Source: a bacterium EF100-94H03 bin56 (lineage in GTDB: Bacteria; Pseudomonadota; Alphaproteobacteria; SP197). Taken from it: DNA of 64,000 nucleotides. The first letter of the stretch is position 1. Each line of letters begins with the position of its first letter. Both the position numbers and the translations under genes were made by a program. This document shows positions 28,530 to 38,074 of this stretch, piece by piece. The DNA lies in the NCBI GenBank assembly GCA_002238685.1, contig MPMV01000023.1, positions 1 to 64,000 on the forward strand, read 5' to 3'. The notes beneath the pieces were generated by a model. It saw only the letters and a program-made list of their open reading frames with translations, ran no database searches and was not told where the DNA came from.

Positions 28530-29466
28530 GGCCATGCTGGCACACCGCATCCCTGTTTTTCCCTCTCCCAATAGACGCCTTGTGACGTGACACATGCAGG
28601 TCTGTCGTATGGCCCCATGGCGCGAGCCACAACTGACCTCGTTCCCGGGCACAGTAGTTGCATTTGCGGAAAAGACAGCCGAGATACACAGGCCGTCCAG
28701 GCCCTTTGCAGAACCGGCGGAGCAGCGGGCCTCCCGACGCCACAAACTGGCCATAAAGAAACGGCACCGGGCCAGCTTTGACGCTTTACCACGGGTGAGC
28801 CCGTGGTGTTCGGGCGTCGGAATGATCACGGGGATCACGAGAGTACGCCGCATGTGATGCACGAGGCGTAGCCACATCAGTGGTCAGTTGCGGACACAAC
28901 AAGAGCGACACATGAGATGCCTCGGGCCCGGTGTTCCACAACGCCACAGGGACGCCATGAAGAGGACCGCCTCCTGGGCCGTATGGACACCACACGCACG
29001 CTACCGGGCAACGCTCTACGGCTGCTTCCCCGGCGGCCGCTCGGCGCTCCTGTCAGTGATGAAGAATGGGCGACGTCCTGATGGTGGAGTGTGTTGGGAA
29101 TAGAGAATGCAAGGAGCTGGCACTCCTCCAGCAACTCGGCGCTCGTCTGACCGGTAGGGCGCACTTGACGCGAGAGTCACTCGATGTCATCGAAGGTGCA
29201 GGTTGCCGGGCGGGATGCTGTGGGGCGGGCGTGGCGGTTTTCTGAAGAACCGGATGCCGTACAGTTCCAGATGCTCAAGCACGTCCCTGGCCATCGGACG
29301 GTACGGACGGTCCACACCGTACATGCGTTTGCGGGGCCAAAGGGTTGCGGCCTTGCTCAAAGCGCGTTCGATGGCGAACAGGAGACCCTCTGACAGGGTG
29401 GGCCCGAGTTGCGAATCATCAAACCAAATGTATAGTCCCCCTGACCTAGGCTTTGGGAGGCTCACC
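28530..29466. other. gene-poor interval before the transport island
   Basis: About 940 bp without a gene I can support. A minus-strand open frame from about 29432 down to 29187 reads plausibly (LSEGLLFAIERALSKAATLW, then ARDVLEHLELYGIRFF) but has no credible start and no family I recognise; it may be a remnant of a larger gene. A perfect hairpin lies at 28788-28807. The interval marks the left edge of a block with a different coding style. Confidence 0.45.
28788..28807. other. perfect 8-bp hairpin
   Basis: ACCACGGG, loop TGAG, CCCGTGGT. It has no following T-run, so it is not a classic intrinsic terminator. It lies about 260 bp past the stop of the molybdopterin oxidoreductase gene. Confidence 0.45.
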
Positions 29467-31011
29467 TTGACGTTCACGAATTCCACCCGCCGCAGCTTCA
29501 TGGCCGGGACACTGGCCGGCACCACGGCAATGGCGATCGGCCCGGGCCGCGTTAACGCCGCCGGCGATACCCTGACGGCCCGGGTGCTCGGCGACATCGC
29601 GATGATCGATCCGCCGTTCTGGCAGTCCGGGCCCGATTTCGACACCATGAACCTGATTCACGGAAAGCTGATCGATTTCGTCGGCGGTGAGGAGTGGAAA
29701 TGGGAGCTGGTCGCCGCCGAGTCGATCGAGCAGATCGACGACACCCATACCAAGTTCACCTTGCGGCCGGGCCTCATGTGGACGAACGGCTTCGGCGAGG
29801 TGACGGCCGAAGACGTGAAGTATTCCTTCGAGCGCTACAACGACCCGGCACTCAATGCGCCGAACGGCCCTGACTGGTCGCCGCTCTCGCACGTGGAGGT
29901 GGTCGACAAACTGACCGGCGTGATCGTGACCAAAGAGCCCTTCGCGCCCATGTGGTGGAGCGTATTGCCGTATTCCGCCGGCTATATCTTGTGCAAGCAG
30001 GCGATGGAGGAGATTGGCGGCAAGTTCACCGTGGACCCGCCGGCGACCTGTGGCCCTTACAAGATCGAAAGCTGGCATCCCAAGGAGAAGCTGACCCTCG
30101 TCCGGCATGACGGCTGGGCGGGCCCGGCGCCACACTACGAGCGCGTCGTGCTCGTGCCGATCGGTGATCCCAAGATCGCCGAGAAGGGCTTCCTGGCCGG
30201 CGAACTCGACTTCACCCACGTCAGCGAGAGCTCGGTGCCGGCCTTCGTAGAGTCGCCACCGGAAGGGGCTCAATTGGTGGTCCGGCCGTCCTTGGACTAT
30301 TTCTGGATCGGCATCAACAAGAACAACCCGAAGTACGCTGACGTCCGCGTGCGCAAGGCCATCGGCAAGGCGGTCGACATCGAGGCTATCCTGGAAGGCG
30401 CCTTCTTCGGCGCTGCCCGGGGGGCGACCAGCATGATTGCCCCAGGGATGCCGGGACATGTCGAAGGCACACCGCCCAAGCGCGATGTAGAAGCCGCCCG
30501 CGCCTTGATGGCCGAGGCCGGCAAGGCCGACGGCTTCGCCGCCGAGTTGGAAGTGATCGCGGAGACCGACCGGCTGACAGCTGCCCAGATCATCCAGGCT
30601 AATCTTGCGGACATCGGCATCGACCTGACCATCAACAGCCACGAGCGCGGCGCCTACTGGAGTCTTGCCGATGAGAAGGGCGAACAGGGCTTGGAGATGA
30701 CCTACAAGCTCTACTTCCAGCCTCCTGATCCAGTCTGGGGCACCCAGTGGTTCCTCACCGAGCAGGCCGGAGTATGGAACTGGGAGTGGTTCTCGGACGC
30801 CGAGTACGACGAACTCCACTACAAGGCGATCGCCGAACTCGACCCGGTCAAACGACACGAGATGTATGCGCGCATGATGAAGATCATGGAGGATTCCGGC
30901 TGCTTCATCTGGGTTGCCCATCCCCCATCGGCCTCGTTGACCCGGGAGGGAATTACGCCCGCCATCTGGCCCAACGGCAATGCGGACTTCCGCCTCTTCA
31001 GTGCTTCGTAA
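29467..31011 (+). CDS. peptide-type ABC transporter substrate-binding protein (SBP_bac_5), Tat-exported
   Basis: 514 residues from TTG 29467; GGGAGG ends 6 bp before it and decides this unusual start. The N-terminus has a twin-arginine signal (STRRSFMAGTLAG). The body is family 5 binding protein: VAAESIEQIDDTHTKFTLRPG, TAEDVKYSFERY, TCGPYKIESWHP, and VRVRKAIGKAVDIEAIL. It captures a peptide or similar ligand in the periplasm for the permease and ATPase genes at 35.3-39.1 kb. Two hydrolase genes are inserted between it and those partners. Confidence 0.92.
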   Translation: MTFTNSTRRSFMAGTLAGTTAMAIGPGRVNAAGDTLTARVLGDIAMIDPPFWQSGPDFDTMNLIHGKLIDFVGGEEWKWELVAAESIEQIDDTHTKFTLRPGLMWTNGFGEVTAEDVKYSFERYNDPALNAPNGPDWSPLSHVEVVDKLTGVIVTKEPFAPMWWSVLPYSAGYILCKQAMEEIGGKFTVDPPATCGPYKIESWHPKEKLTLVRHDGWAGPAPHYERVVLVPIGDPKIAEKGFLAGELDFTHVSESSVPAFVESPPEGAQLVVRPSLDYFWIGINKNNPKYADVRVRKAIGKAVDIEAILEGAFFGAARGATSMIAPGMPGHVEGTPPKRDVEAARALMAEAGKADGFAAELEVIAETDRLTAAQIIQANLADIGIDLTINSHERGAYWSLADEKGEQGLEMTYKLYFQPPDPVWGTQWFLTEQAGVWNWEWFSDAEYDELHYKAIAELDPVKRHEMYARMMKIMEDSGCFIWVAHPPSASLTREGITPAIWPNGNADFRLFSAS

Positions 31012-31110
31012 TCGGGCACGCTGCCGCTGACCGGTCTCGCAACCTCTCCTGAACCGATTGCGGCGGGGTGGTGGAGGCCGGCGTAGTCGCGCTTAGTTGG
31101 AGCTTAGGAC

Positions 31111-33153
31111 ATGCGGGTCGTTACCGATTTTCTGGTGAGAACCCGGGTCATCGAGAATCTCTGGATTCCGATGTCCGATGGCTGCCGCCTGGCGGCGCGG
31201 ATCATCCTGCCGGAAGATGCCGAAGCCGAGCCGGTTCCGGCGATCCTGGAGTACATCCCGTACCGCAAGCGCGACTACACGGCGGTCCAAGACGCTGCGG
31301 TCCACGCTTACTTCGCAGGCCACGGCTACGCTTGTGTCCGCGTGGACATGCGGGGCTCCGGCGAGTCCGACGGCATCCTGATGGACGAATACCTGCCGCA
31401 AGAACAGGAGGACGGCGTCGCAGCAATTGCCTGGATCGCCGACCAACCATGGTGCTCGGGCAGCGTCGGCATGATGGGATACTCTTGGGGTGGCATCACC
31501 TCCATGCAGATCGCATCCCGCCGGCCGCCCGCCTTGAAGGCCATCATCCCCGTCACTTCTTCGGTTGACCGCTACTACGACGATGCTGCCTATTTCATGG
31601 GTTGCTACATTGGCCAGACTATCGGCTGGGGTGCGGAGATGGACTCCCTGAACAGCCGTCCGCCGGACCCGGAAATCGTGGGCGACGCCTGGTGTGATAT
31701 GTGGCTCGAACGGCTGGAGAAGACGCCTTTTTTCTTGGAAATCTGGCTCCGCCATCAGCGCCGCGACGCGCTCTGGCTGCAGGGTGCCATCTGCGAGGAC
31801 TACGGGGCCATTCAATGTCCCGTCTTGGCCACGGGCGGCTGGGCCGACTGCTGGCCCAACACCGTCGGTCGCCTGCTTGCCAACCTCAAGGTGCCGCGCA
31901 AGGGAATTTCGGGCCCCTGGGGTCACAACTATTGCTGCTTCGCAAAGCCGGGCCCACGGATCGGTTTCCTCCAGGAGGCGCTGCGCTGGTGGGACCGCTG
32001 GCTGAAAGATGCGGACAACGGAGTCGAGGACGATCCTCTGTTTCGCGGCTACATCTTGCACAGCGCCGCGCCGCAGCCTTTTGGCAAGGACCGGCCCGGC
32101 CATTGGATCGCCGAGGACGATTGGCCGCCCACCTCGACACGGATCGAGACCTTCCACCTCGGGGCTGGCCAATTGACGGCGGAGGCGGGCGCCGGCGATA
32201 CCCGGTCGATCCGCTCACCGCAAAGCTGCGGCCTCGCGTCCGGCGAATACATGCCCTGGTTCGTCGGCGGGGATAGCGCGGAGTTGCCCGCCGACCAGCG
32301 GGAGGACGATGGCAAGTCTCTACTCTTCGACACCGAGCCGTTGGCAGCGCCGCTGCAAATCTTGGGGACGCCGCGACTGGCGCTGCGGGTCGCCTCGGAC
32401 TGTTCTTGTGGCCTCGTCGCCGCCCGCCTTTGTGACGTCGCGCCGGATGGCGCTTCGACCTTGATCACCTTCGGCATCCTCAACCTGGCACAACGCGCTG
32501 GTCGCGAAGGCCCGCTGGCTGTCGAGCCGGGGCGTGACTACGACGTTTCGGTCAGGCTGAACGACACGGGCTATGAGCTGGCTCCGGGACACCGCCTGCG
32601 TTTGGCGCTGTCGACGAACTACTGGCCCATGGCCTGGCCGGTACCGCACGCGGCGACGCTGACGGTGACGGGCGATGCCAGTGCGCTGGCCTTGCCGGTG
32701 AGGCAAGCCAGTTCCGAGGACCGGGGCTATGAGCCCTTCGGGCCGCCGGAGAGTGCGGCGATGCGGCCAACGACGACCCTCGAGCCCGGTGCGCCGCCTA
32801 GGCGCAAGATCGCCTATGACCGGGAGTCGGGATCTTGCACCTATGAGGTATTCCATGATGCCTCTTGGATCGGCCCGGGCGTCATCCGGATCGATGATAT
32901 CGGTACGGAGCTTCGCTCCCTGGTGACTCAGACCTATAGCATTGACGATGGTGACCCCCTCTCGGCGACGGCGGACTATCGTTTCGTCCACAACATCGAG
33001 CGCGGCGACTGGCGGGTTCGCACCGAGTCCCACACGCATCTCACCTGCGATTGCGACAGTTTCAGATTGACCCGGACCTTGGAGGCCTACGAAGGCGAGG
33101 AACGCGTCTTTTCCAGGGTTTGGGACGAGCACATACCGAGAGACGGCCTCTAG
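31111..33153 (+). CDS. CocE/NonD family hydrolase, copy 1
   Basis: 680 residues, full length for the CocE/X-prolyl dipeptidyl aminopeptidase type. The N-terminal alpha/beta hydrolase domain has IPMSDGCRLAARI, YIPYRKRD, DMRGSGESDG and the nucleophile Ser in MMGYSWGG (about residue 125). GGWADCWPNTV follows, then GPWGHNY with a likely catalytic His. The C-terminal jelly-roll domain includes PGHRLRLALSTNYWPMAWP. The family cleaves esters or amides such as acyl or proline-type bonds. No signal peptide, so it would act on imported substrate. It lies between the binding protein and permeases of one importer and beside a homologous copy. Confidence 0.93.
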   Translation: MRVVTDFLVRTRVIENLWIPMSDGCRLAARIILPEDAEAEPVPAILEYIPYRKRDYTAVQDAAVHAYFAGHGYACVRVDMRGSGESDGILMDEYLPQEQEDGVAAIAWIADQPWCSGSVGMMGYSWGGITSMQIASRRPPALKAIIPVTSSVDRYYDDAAYFMGCYIGQTIGWGAEMDSLNSRPPDPEIVGDAWCDMWLERLEKTPFFLEIWLRHQRRDALWLQGAICEDYGAIQCPVLATGGWADCWPNTVGRLLANLKVPRKGISGPWGHNYCCFAKPGPRIGFLQEALRWWDRWLKDADNGVEDDPLFRGYILHSAAPQPFGKDRPGHWIAEDDWPPTSTRIETFHLGAGQLTAEAGAGDTRSIRSPQSCGLASGEYMPWFVGGDSAELPADQREDDGKSLLFDTEPLAAPLQILGTPRLALRVASDCSCGLVAARLCDVAPDGASTLITFGILNLAQRAGREGPLAVEPGRDYDVSVRLNDTGYELAPGHRLRLALSTNYWPMAWPVPHAATLTVTGDASALALPVRQASSEDRGYEPFGPPESAAMRPTTTLEPGAPPRRKIAYDRESGSCTYEVFHDASWIGPGVIRIDDIGTELRSLVTQTYSIDDGDPLSATADYRFVHNIERGDWRVRTESHTHLTCDCDSFRLTRTLEAYEGEERVFSRVWDEHIPRDGL

Positions 33154-33170
33154 GCCGTCGGGAGTGCGCG

Positions 33171-35238
33171 GTGACCAGGTTCGTCGATCACTTTCCACAC
33201 GCCGTTCGCCACGTTGAGAATGTCTGGATCCCCATGAGCGACGGCGTGCGTCTGGCGGCCCGCCTTTGGTTGCCCGAGGACGCTGAGGCGGCACCGGTAC
33301 CGGCCATCCTGGAGTACATCCCCTATCGCAAACGTGACGCCACGGCCGTCCGTGACAGCCTGCGCCATCCCTATTTCGCCGGCCACGGCTACGCCTGCAT
33401 CAGGGTCGACATGCGGGGTTCCGGGGATTCAGAGGGCCTGCTGTTCGACGAGTACCTCCCCCAGGAGCGCGACGATGCGCTCGAGATCCTGACCTGGATT
33501 GCCGCACAGCCGTGGTGCGACGGCGCTGTGGGCATGACCGGCATATCCTGGGGCGGCATCGTGTGCCTGCAGACGGCAATCTGCCGTCCGCCCGAGCTCA
33601 AGGCGATCATCCCCGTGCACGCCTCGGTCGACCGCTACTACGACGACTGCTGCTATTTCGTCGGCTGCTATCCCGGCCAGACCGTGGGCTGGGGGGCCGT
33701 CATGCAGGGCTTCAATGCGCGCCCGCCGGATCCGGCGATCGTCGGTGAGGCCTGGCGGGACATGTGGCTCCAGCGACTGGAAGCGACGCCCTCGTTCCTG
33801 GAGGTCTGGCTGAACCATCAACGGCGGGATGACTACTGGCTTCAGGGAACCGTCTGCACGGACTATGACAAGATCCGTTGTCCGGTGCTGGCGGTCGGCG
33901 GCTGGGCCGACTGTTGGCCCAACACGGTCGGGCGGCTGCTCGAGAACCTGCAGGTCCCTTGCAAGGCAATCTCCGGGCCCTGGGGCCACACCTATCCCCA
34001 TGTGGGCTGCCCGGGACCGGCGATCGGGTTCCTGCAGGAGTGCCTGCGCTGGTGGGCCCGCTGGTTGAAGGGCGAAGACAACGGCGTCGAAGCCGCGCCG
34101 GCCTTGCGTGCCTGGATCAGCCGAAGCGAGCCACCCCGCGCTACTATGGCCGAGAGGCTGGGTTACTGGGTCGGCGGGGGAAGCCGGGCGGGGGGGGGGG
34201 AGGCCGCCCCGCGCCCCCCCTTTAGCGCAAAGGGGGCCGGGCGAGGGACAGCCTGCCTCGCGCCTCTACTTGAGCGAAAGGGGGCTGGTCGAAGCTGCCA
34301 CCTCCCGATCGTCGCTCTCCCTTCGCTCGCCGCAGAGCTGTGGCCTGGCCTCCGGAGAGTACATGCCGTGGTTCGCCTCAGGGCCGGGCGCGGAGCTGCC
34401 GCCGGACCAGCGCGAGGACGATGCCAAGTCTGCTTGCTTCGACGGCCCACCTCTCGACGCACCACTGGATATCCTCGGCACATGCTTCGCGGAGCTCGAA
34501 ATCACCACCGACCGCCCGGCCGCCTTGGTCGCCGTTCGGCTCTGCGATCTGGCGCCCGACGGAGCCTCGAGCCTCGTCACCCTGGGCCTCTTGAATTTCG
34601 CTCAGCGCGAGGGCCGGGAGAGGCCGCTTGCAGTCGAGCCCGGTCGGGTCTACCGCCTGCGCGTGCGCCTGAACGACGTTGGCTATCATTTCTCTGCCGG
34701 TCACCGGCTTCGCCTAGCGGTTTCCTCGTCCTATTGGCCCATGGCCTGGCCGGTCCCGGAGCCTTCGACCCTGACTCTGCATCTAGGTGATAGCCTCCTC
34801 AGCCTTCCCCTGCGGGCCGCCAAGGACATCCCGGTCGGATTTGAACATGCCGAGTGTGCCAGGCCGACGGCGACGACCCTGATCCGTCCCGGCCGCCGTT
34901 TGCGAAAGCTCGAGTTCGACCGCGAAACCGGCCGGACGCATTACCGCGTCGAGGACGACTTCGGCACGACACACCTCGAGGAGGCCGACCTGGAGATGGA
35001 AAGCGTCGCGACGCAGAGCTACGTCATCCTGGACGACGACCCGCTGTCCGCCGAGGCTCACTACAGCTTCCGGTTCGGATTTGCCCGTCACTCTTGGTCA
35101 GCTCGCACCGAAGGTGAGGTCACCATGACCTGCACAGACTCGGACTTCCGTCTTCTTGGCCGTACACTCGCTTTCGACAGGCAGGACCGAATTTTTGAGC
35201 GAGAGCTCGATGTGACTGTCCCGCGCGACGGGTTTTGA
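33171..35238 (+). pseudogene. CocE/NonD family hydrolase, copy 2, frameshifted by a 49-bp duplication
   Basis: Starts at GTG 33171 (TRFVDHFPHAV) 17 bp after copy 1. It keeps IPMSDGVRLAARL, DMRGSGDSEG, nucleophile Ser in MTGISWGG, GGWADCWPNTV and GPWGHTY. Around 34165-34260 the expected linker is replaced by G-rich sequence with an 11-G run. The frame then changes and LYLSERG...SPQSCGLASGEYMPWF continues to the stop at 35238. Length 2068 bp minus one 49-bp period gives 673 codons, close to copy 1. Two paralogs may have different substrate preferences. I consider the break more likely a sequence error than a true loss. Confidence 0.85.
34210..34307. repeat. 49-bp imperfect tandem duplication inside CocE copy 2
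   Basis: Copy one (34210-34258) with CTTTAGCGCAAAGGGGGCCGG aligns to copy two (34259-34307) with CTTGAGCGAAAGGGGGCTGG at a 48-49 bp offset. Copy one has one extra base and more C/G. Copy two encodes the family sequence LYLSERG. Confidence 0.7.
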
Positions 35239-35256
35239 GGGGAGACGAGGCTTGCC

Positions 35257-36201
35257 ATGTTGACCTTCGCGGCGAAGCGGCTGTTTCTGGGGGTGCTGAT
35301 CGTCGTCGCTGCCGTCTCCCTGCTCTACGGCATGATCCACATGGTGCCGGGCGACCCGGTGAAGATCATGCTGGGCCCGCGGGCGACACCGGAGATGAAG
35401 GAGGTCCTCTTTGAGAAGCTGGGCTTGAACGATCCCCTGCCGGTCCAGATCGTCAACTTCTTGGGCGACGTTGCCCGCGGCGAGCTGGGCTACGACGTCT
35501 TTACCGGCCGGCCCGTCGGGACCATCGTCGCCGAGCAGGCACCCCATACCATCATCTTGGTCTTGGCCAGCATTGGCTGGGCAGCGGCAATCGGGATTCC
35601 CTTGGGCTGCTATGCCTCGGTTCGGCGCAACACTCTGTTCGACCGGATCAGTGGCGTCTTGACGGTGAGTTGCATCGCAATTCCGCCCTTTGTGGTCGCT
35701 CTTTACGCCCTGCTCTTGTTCGCCGTCTGGCTTCAATGGCTGCCCGCCATTGGCGCCGGCGAGAGAGGAGACCTCGGCAGCCAGATTTCCCACTTGATTC
35801 TGCCGTCGTTGGCCGTCGGGCTCGGTTGGGTCGGCTACATCGCGCGCCTCGTGCGCGCCTCCATGCTCGAGGTACTCGGCGAGAACCACGTCCGCACGGC
35901 GCGCGCCGTCGGCCTACCGGAGCCGACTATCATCTTCAAGTACGTGCTGCGGATTGCCGTCCTGCCCACCATCACCTTGCTGGGCATCGGCATCGGCATT
36001 CTCCTGTCGAGCGCCGTCTTTGCAGAGATCGTCTTCGCCCGGCCGGGCATTGGCAAGCTGATCTACGATGCGGTGACCACGCGCAACTATCCCGTAGTCA
36101 TGGGCTCGGTCCTGGTCACCACCATGCTGTTCGTGCTCTGCACGACCCTGGCGGACCTGATCAATGCCCTCCTCGACCCAAGGCAGAGAAGCGGGCAATG
36201 A
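35257..36201 (+). CDS. peptide-type ABC transporter permease, DppB-like
   Basis: 314 residues with about six membrane helices. N-terminal LIVVAAVSLLYGMIHMVPGDPVK is the DppB/OppB opening. The EAA loop is seen in HVRTARAVGLPEPTIIFKYVLR, and FARPGIGKLIYDAV is near the end. It forms half of the membrane channel. Follows the CocE pair by 18 bp and overlaps the next permease as ATGA, so all five downstream genes look like one transcript. Confidence 0.95.
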   Translation: MLTFAAKRLFLGVLIVVAAVSLLYGMIHMVPGDPVKIMLGPRATPEMKEVLFEKLGLNDPLPVQIVNFLGDVARGELGYDVFTGRPVGTIVAEQAPHTIILVLASIGWAAAIGIPLGCYASVRRNTLFDRISGVLTVSCIAIPPFVVALYALLLFAVWLQWLPAIGAGERGDLGSQISHLILPSLAVGLGWVGYIARLVRASMLEVLGENHVRTARAVGLPEPTIIFKYVLRIAVLPTITLLGIGIGILLSSAVFAEIVFARPGIGKLIYDAVTTRNYPVVMGSVLVTTMLFVLCTTLADLINALLDPRQRSGQ

Positions 36202-37091
36202 GCGCGACGGCTGAAAGAGTCTCAATTTGGCCCACGGGGGCCTGGTCTGCCGCAGTCAAGGGACTGCGACGCGTGGTGCGGGAGCCGCTCGGTCTGGTCG
36301 GGCTGATCCTCGTTGCATTGGTGACCGTCAGTGCCATCGGTGCGGACTGGTTCGCCCCTTACGATGCCACGGAGATCAACGTCCGCAACCGCATGCTCTG
36401 GCCCTCCCTGGAACACCTCTTGGGCACCGATCAGCTGGGCCGCGATCTCTTCTCTCGCGTCCTCTATGGCGGTCGCATCGCCTTGGAGGTCGCCCTGATT
36501 TCCATCGGGCTGGCCGTCGTCATCGGATTGGCCCTCGGTATGCTGGCAGGCTTTGGGCCGCGCTGGCTGGATGCGGTGCTGATCTTCGCCTTCGACACTG
36601 TGCGCTCCTTCCCCACCATCATGTTCGCACTCGCTGTGGTGACCTTGGTAGGGCCGAGCTTGGAGACGATCATGCTGATCGTCGTCGTCACGCAGATCCC
36701 CGTTTACGCCCGGGTGGTTCGCACCCAGACGCTGGCGCTGAAGGGGAGCGAGTTCATCATGGCCGCGCGGGTCATGGGTGTCGGCACCCTGCGCATCATG
36801 ACGGTCCATCTCCTCCCCAACGTGATCGGGCCGCTGCTCATCCTGGCGAGCATGGACATTCCCTTCGTGGTGACGATCGAAGCCGGCCTCTCCTTCCTCG
36901 GCATGGGCGTGCGGCCGCCGACGCCGAGCTGGGGCTCGATCCTGAACGACGGCTACTCCTTCATCAGCAACACGCCTTGGCCGGTCCTGGCCGGTGGTAT
37001 CCCGCTCATTCTGACGACGCTCGGGTTCACCTTCCTGGGCGAGACCTTGCGCGATACCTTCGACCCCAAGCTTCGACGGATCATCGAATGA
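36198..37091 (+). CDS. peptide-type ABC transporter permease, DppC-like
   Basis: 297 residues from the ATG at 36198 overlapping the dppB-like stop. The N-terminal NLLGTDQ-like block is HLLGTDQLGRDLFSRVLYGGR. The EAA loop is GSEFIMAARVMGVGTLRIMTVHLLPN, and SFLGMGVRPPTPSWGSIL is the DppC signature. It pairs with the preceding permease. Translation is coupled to the next ATPase through another ATGA. Confidence 0.95.
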   Translation: MSATAERVSIWPTGAWSAAVKGLRRVVREPLGLVGLILVALVTVSAIGADWFAPYDATEINVRNRMLWPSLEHLLGTDQLGRDLFSRVLYGGRIALEVALISIGLAVVIGLALGMLAGFGPRWLDAVLIFAFDTVRSFPTIMFALAVVTLVGPSLETIMLIVVVTQIPVYARVVRTQTLALKGSEFIMAARVMGVGTLRIMTVHLLPNVIGPLLILASMDIPFVVTIEAGLSFLGMGVRPPTPSWGSILNDGYSFISNTPWPVLAGGIPLILTTLGFTFLGETLRDTFDPKLRRIIE

Positions 37092-38074
37092 TCGACGGCA
37101 TCGAGACCGTTCTCGCCGTCGAGGACCTGTCTGTCGATTACCGGACCGAGGCCGGACCGCTCCATGCGTTGCGGAACGTGAGCCTGGAGGTACCCCAGGG
37201 AATGATCGTTGGCATCGTGGGAGAAAGCGGCTGCGGTAAGTCGACCTTGATTGCAGCCATCATGCGCCTCCTGGCGCCGAACGCCTCGGTGGTTGGCGGC
37301 CAGGTCCGCGTTGCAGGGCAATCCCTACTCGACCTGGACGACAGCACCATGCGAAAGCTTCGCGGCGATCGCCTGTCCGTCGTCTTCCAGGACCCCATGA
37401 CGACCTTCAATCCCGTCTTGAACATCGGCACTCAGATGATCGACGCGCAGCACCGGAAACAGATGAGCAAAGAGGAAAAGCGCCAGCGCGCCGCGGACAT
37501 GCTGAGCTTGGTCGGCATTCCCGACGCGGCCAGCCGTTTGAACGACTTTCCCCATCAGTTCTCGGGCGGCATGCGCCAGCGAATTGCCATCGCCATGGCC
37601 TTGCAGGCCGAGCCGGATCTCTTGATCGCTGACGAGCCAACGACCGCTCTCGACGCCACTCTCGAAGTGCAGATCATCCATTTGCTCAAGGAACTGCAAA
37701 GGCGCATCGGCTGCTCGATCCTCTTCATATCTCACCATCTCGGGGTGGTCGCGGAGCTGTGCGACAGAGTCGTGGTCATGTACGCGGGCGAGGTGGTCGA
37801 GCGCGGAAGCGCCCGACAGATCTTCAAGTCTGCGCGGCACCCCTATACCCAGAAGCTACTCTCGTGCGATCCCGCGCAGCTAGAGACGCCGACGCGCCAC
37901 CTGCCCTCCATTCCTGGCGAGCTCCCGAACCTGGTGCAATTGCCGCAAGGCTGCATCTTTGAGGCACGTTGTCCGCGCGCCGACCAAGTCTGCCGAGCCT
38001 CGCCGCCCCTGAGCGATTCCGTCGCCGAGCAGCATGACGTGCGCTGCTTCCACTTCGAGGATCAAAGCGGCTAA
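37088..38074 (+). CDS. peptide-type ABC transporter ATP-binding protein, DppD-like
   Basis: 328 residues. Walker A GESGCGKST, Q-loop VVFQDPMTTFNP, signature FSGGMRQRIAIAMAL, Walker B LLIADEPTTALD and switch His in FISHHLG. The C-terminal oligopeptide extension contains CIFEARCPRADQVCR, the Cys-rich site that often binds 4Fe-4S in DppD-type subunits. Its stop shares a base with the next start (TAATG). Confidence 0.96.
   Translation: MIDGIETVLAVEDLSVDYRTEAGPLHALRNVSLEVPQGMIVGIVGESGCGKSTLIAAIMRLLAPNASVVGGQVRVAGQSLLDLDDSTMRKLRGDRLSVVFQDPMTTFNPVLNIGTQMIDAQHRKQMSKEEKRQRAADMLSLVGIPDAASRLNDFPHQFSGGMRQRIAIAMALQAEPDLLIADEPTTALDATLEVQIIHLLKELQRRIGCSILFISHHLGVVAELCDRVVVMYAGEVVERGSARQIFKSARHPYTQKLLSCDPAQLETPTRHLPSIPGELPNLVQLPQGCIFEARCPRADQVCRASPPLSDSVAEQHDVRCFHFEDQSG

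Noticed and set aside
28788-28807. Hairpin as an intrinsic terminator for the molybdopterin oxidoreductase
   Set aside because: No T-run follows and it lies about 260 bp beyond the stop.
34191-34201. G-run in CocE copy 2 as a contingency locus
   Set aside because: As in the amidase, the run lies in a degraded copy of neighbouring sequence, so an assembly problem is likelier.
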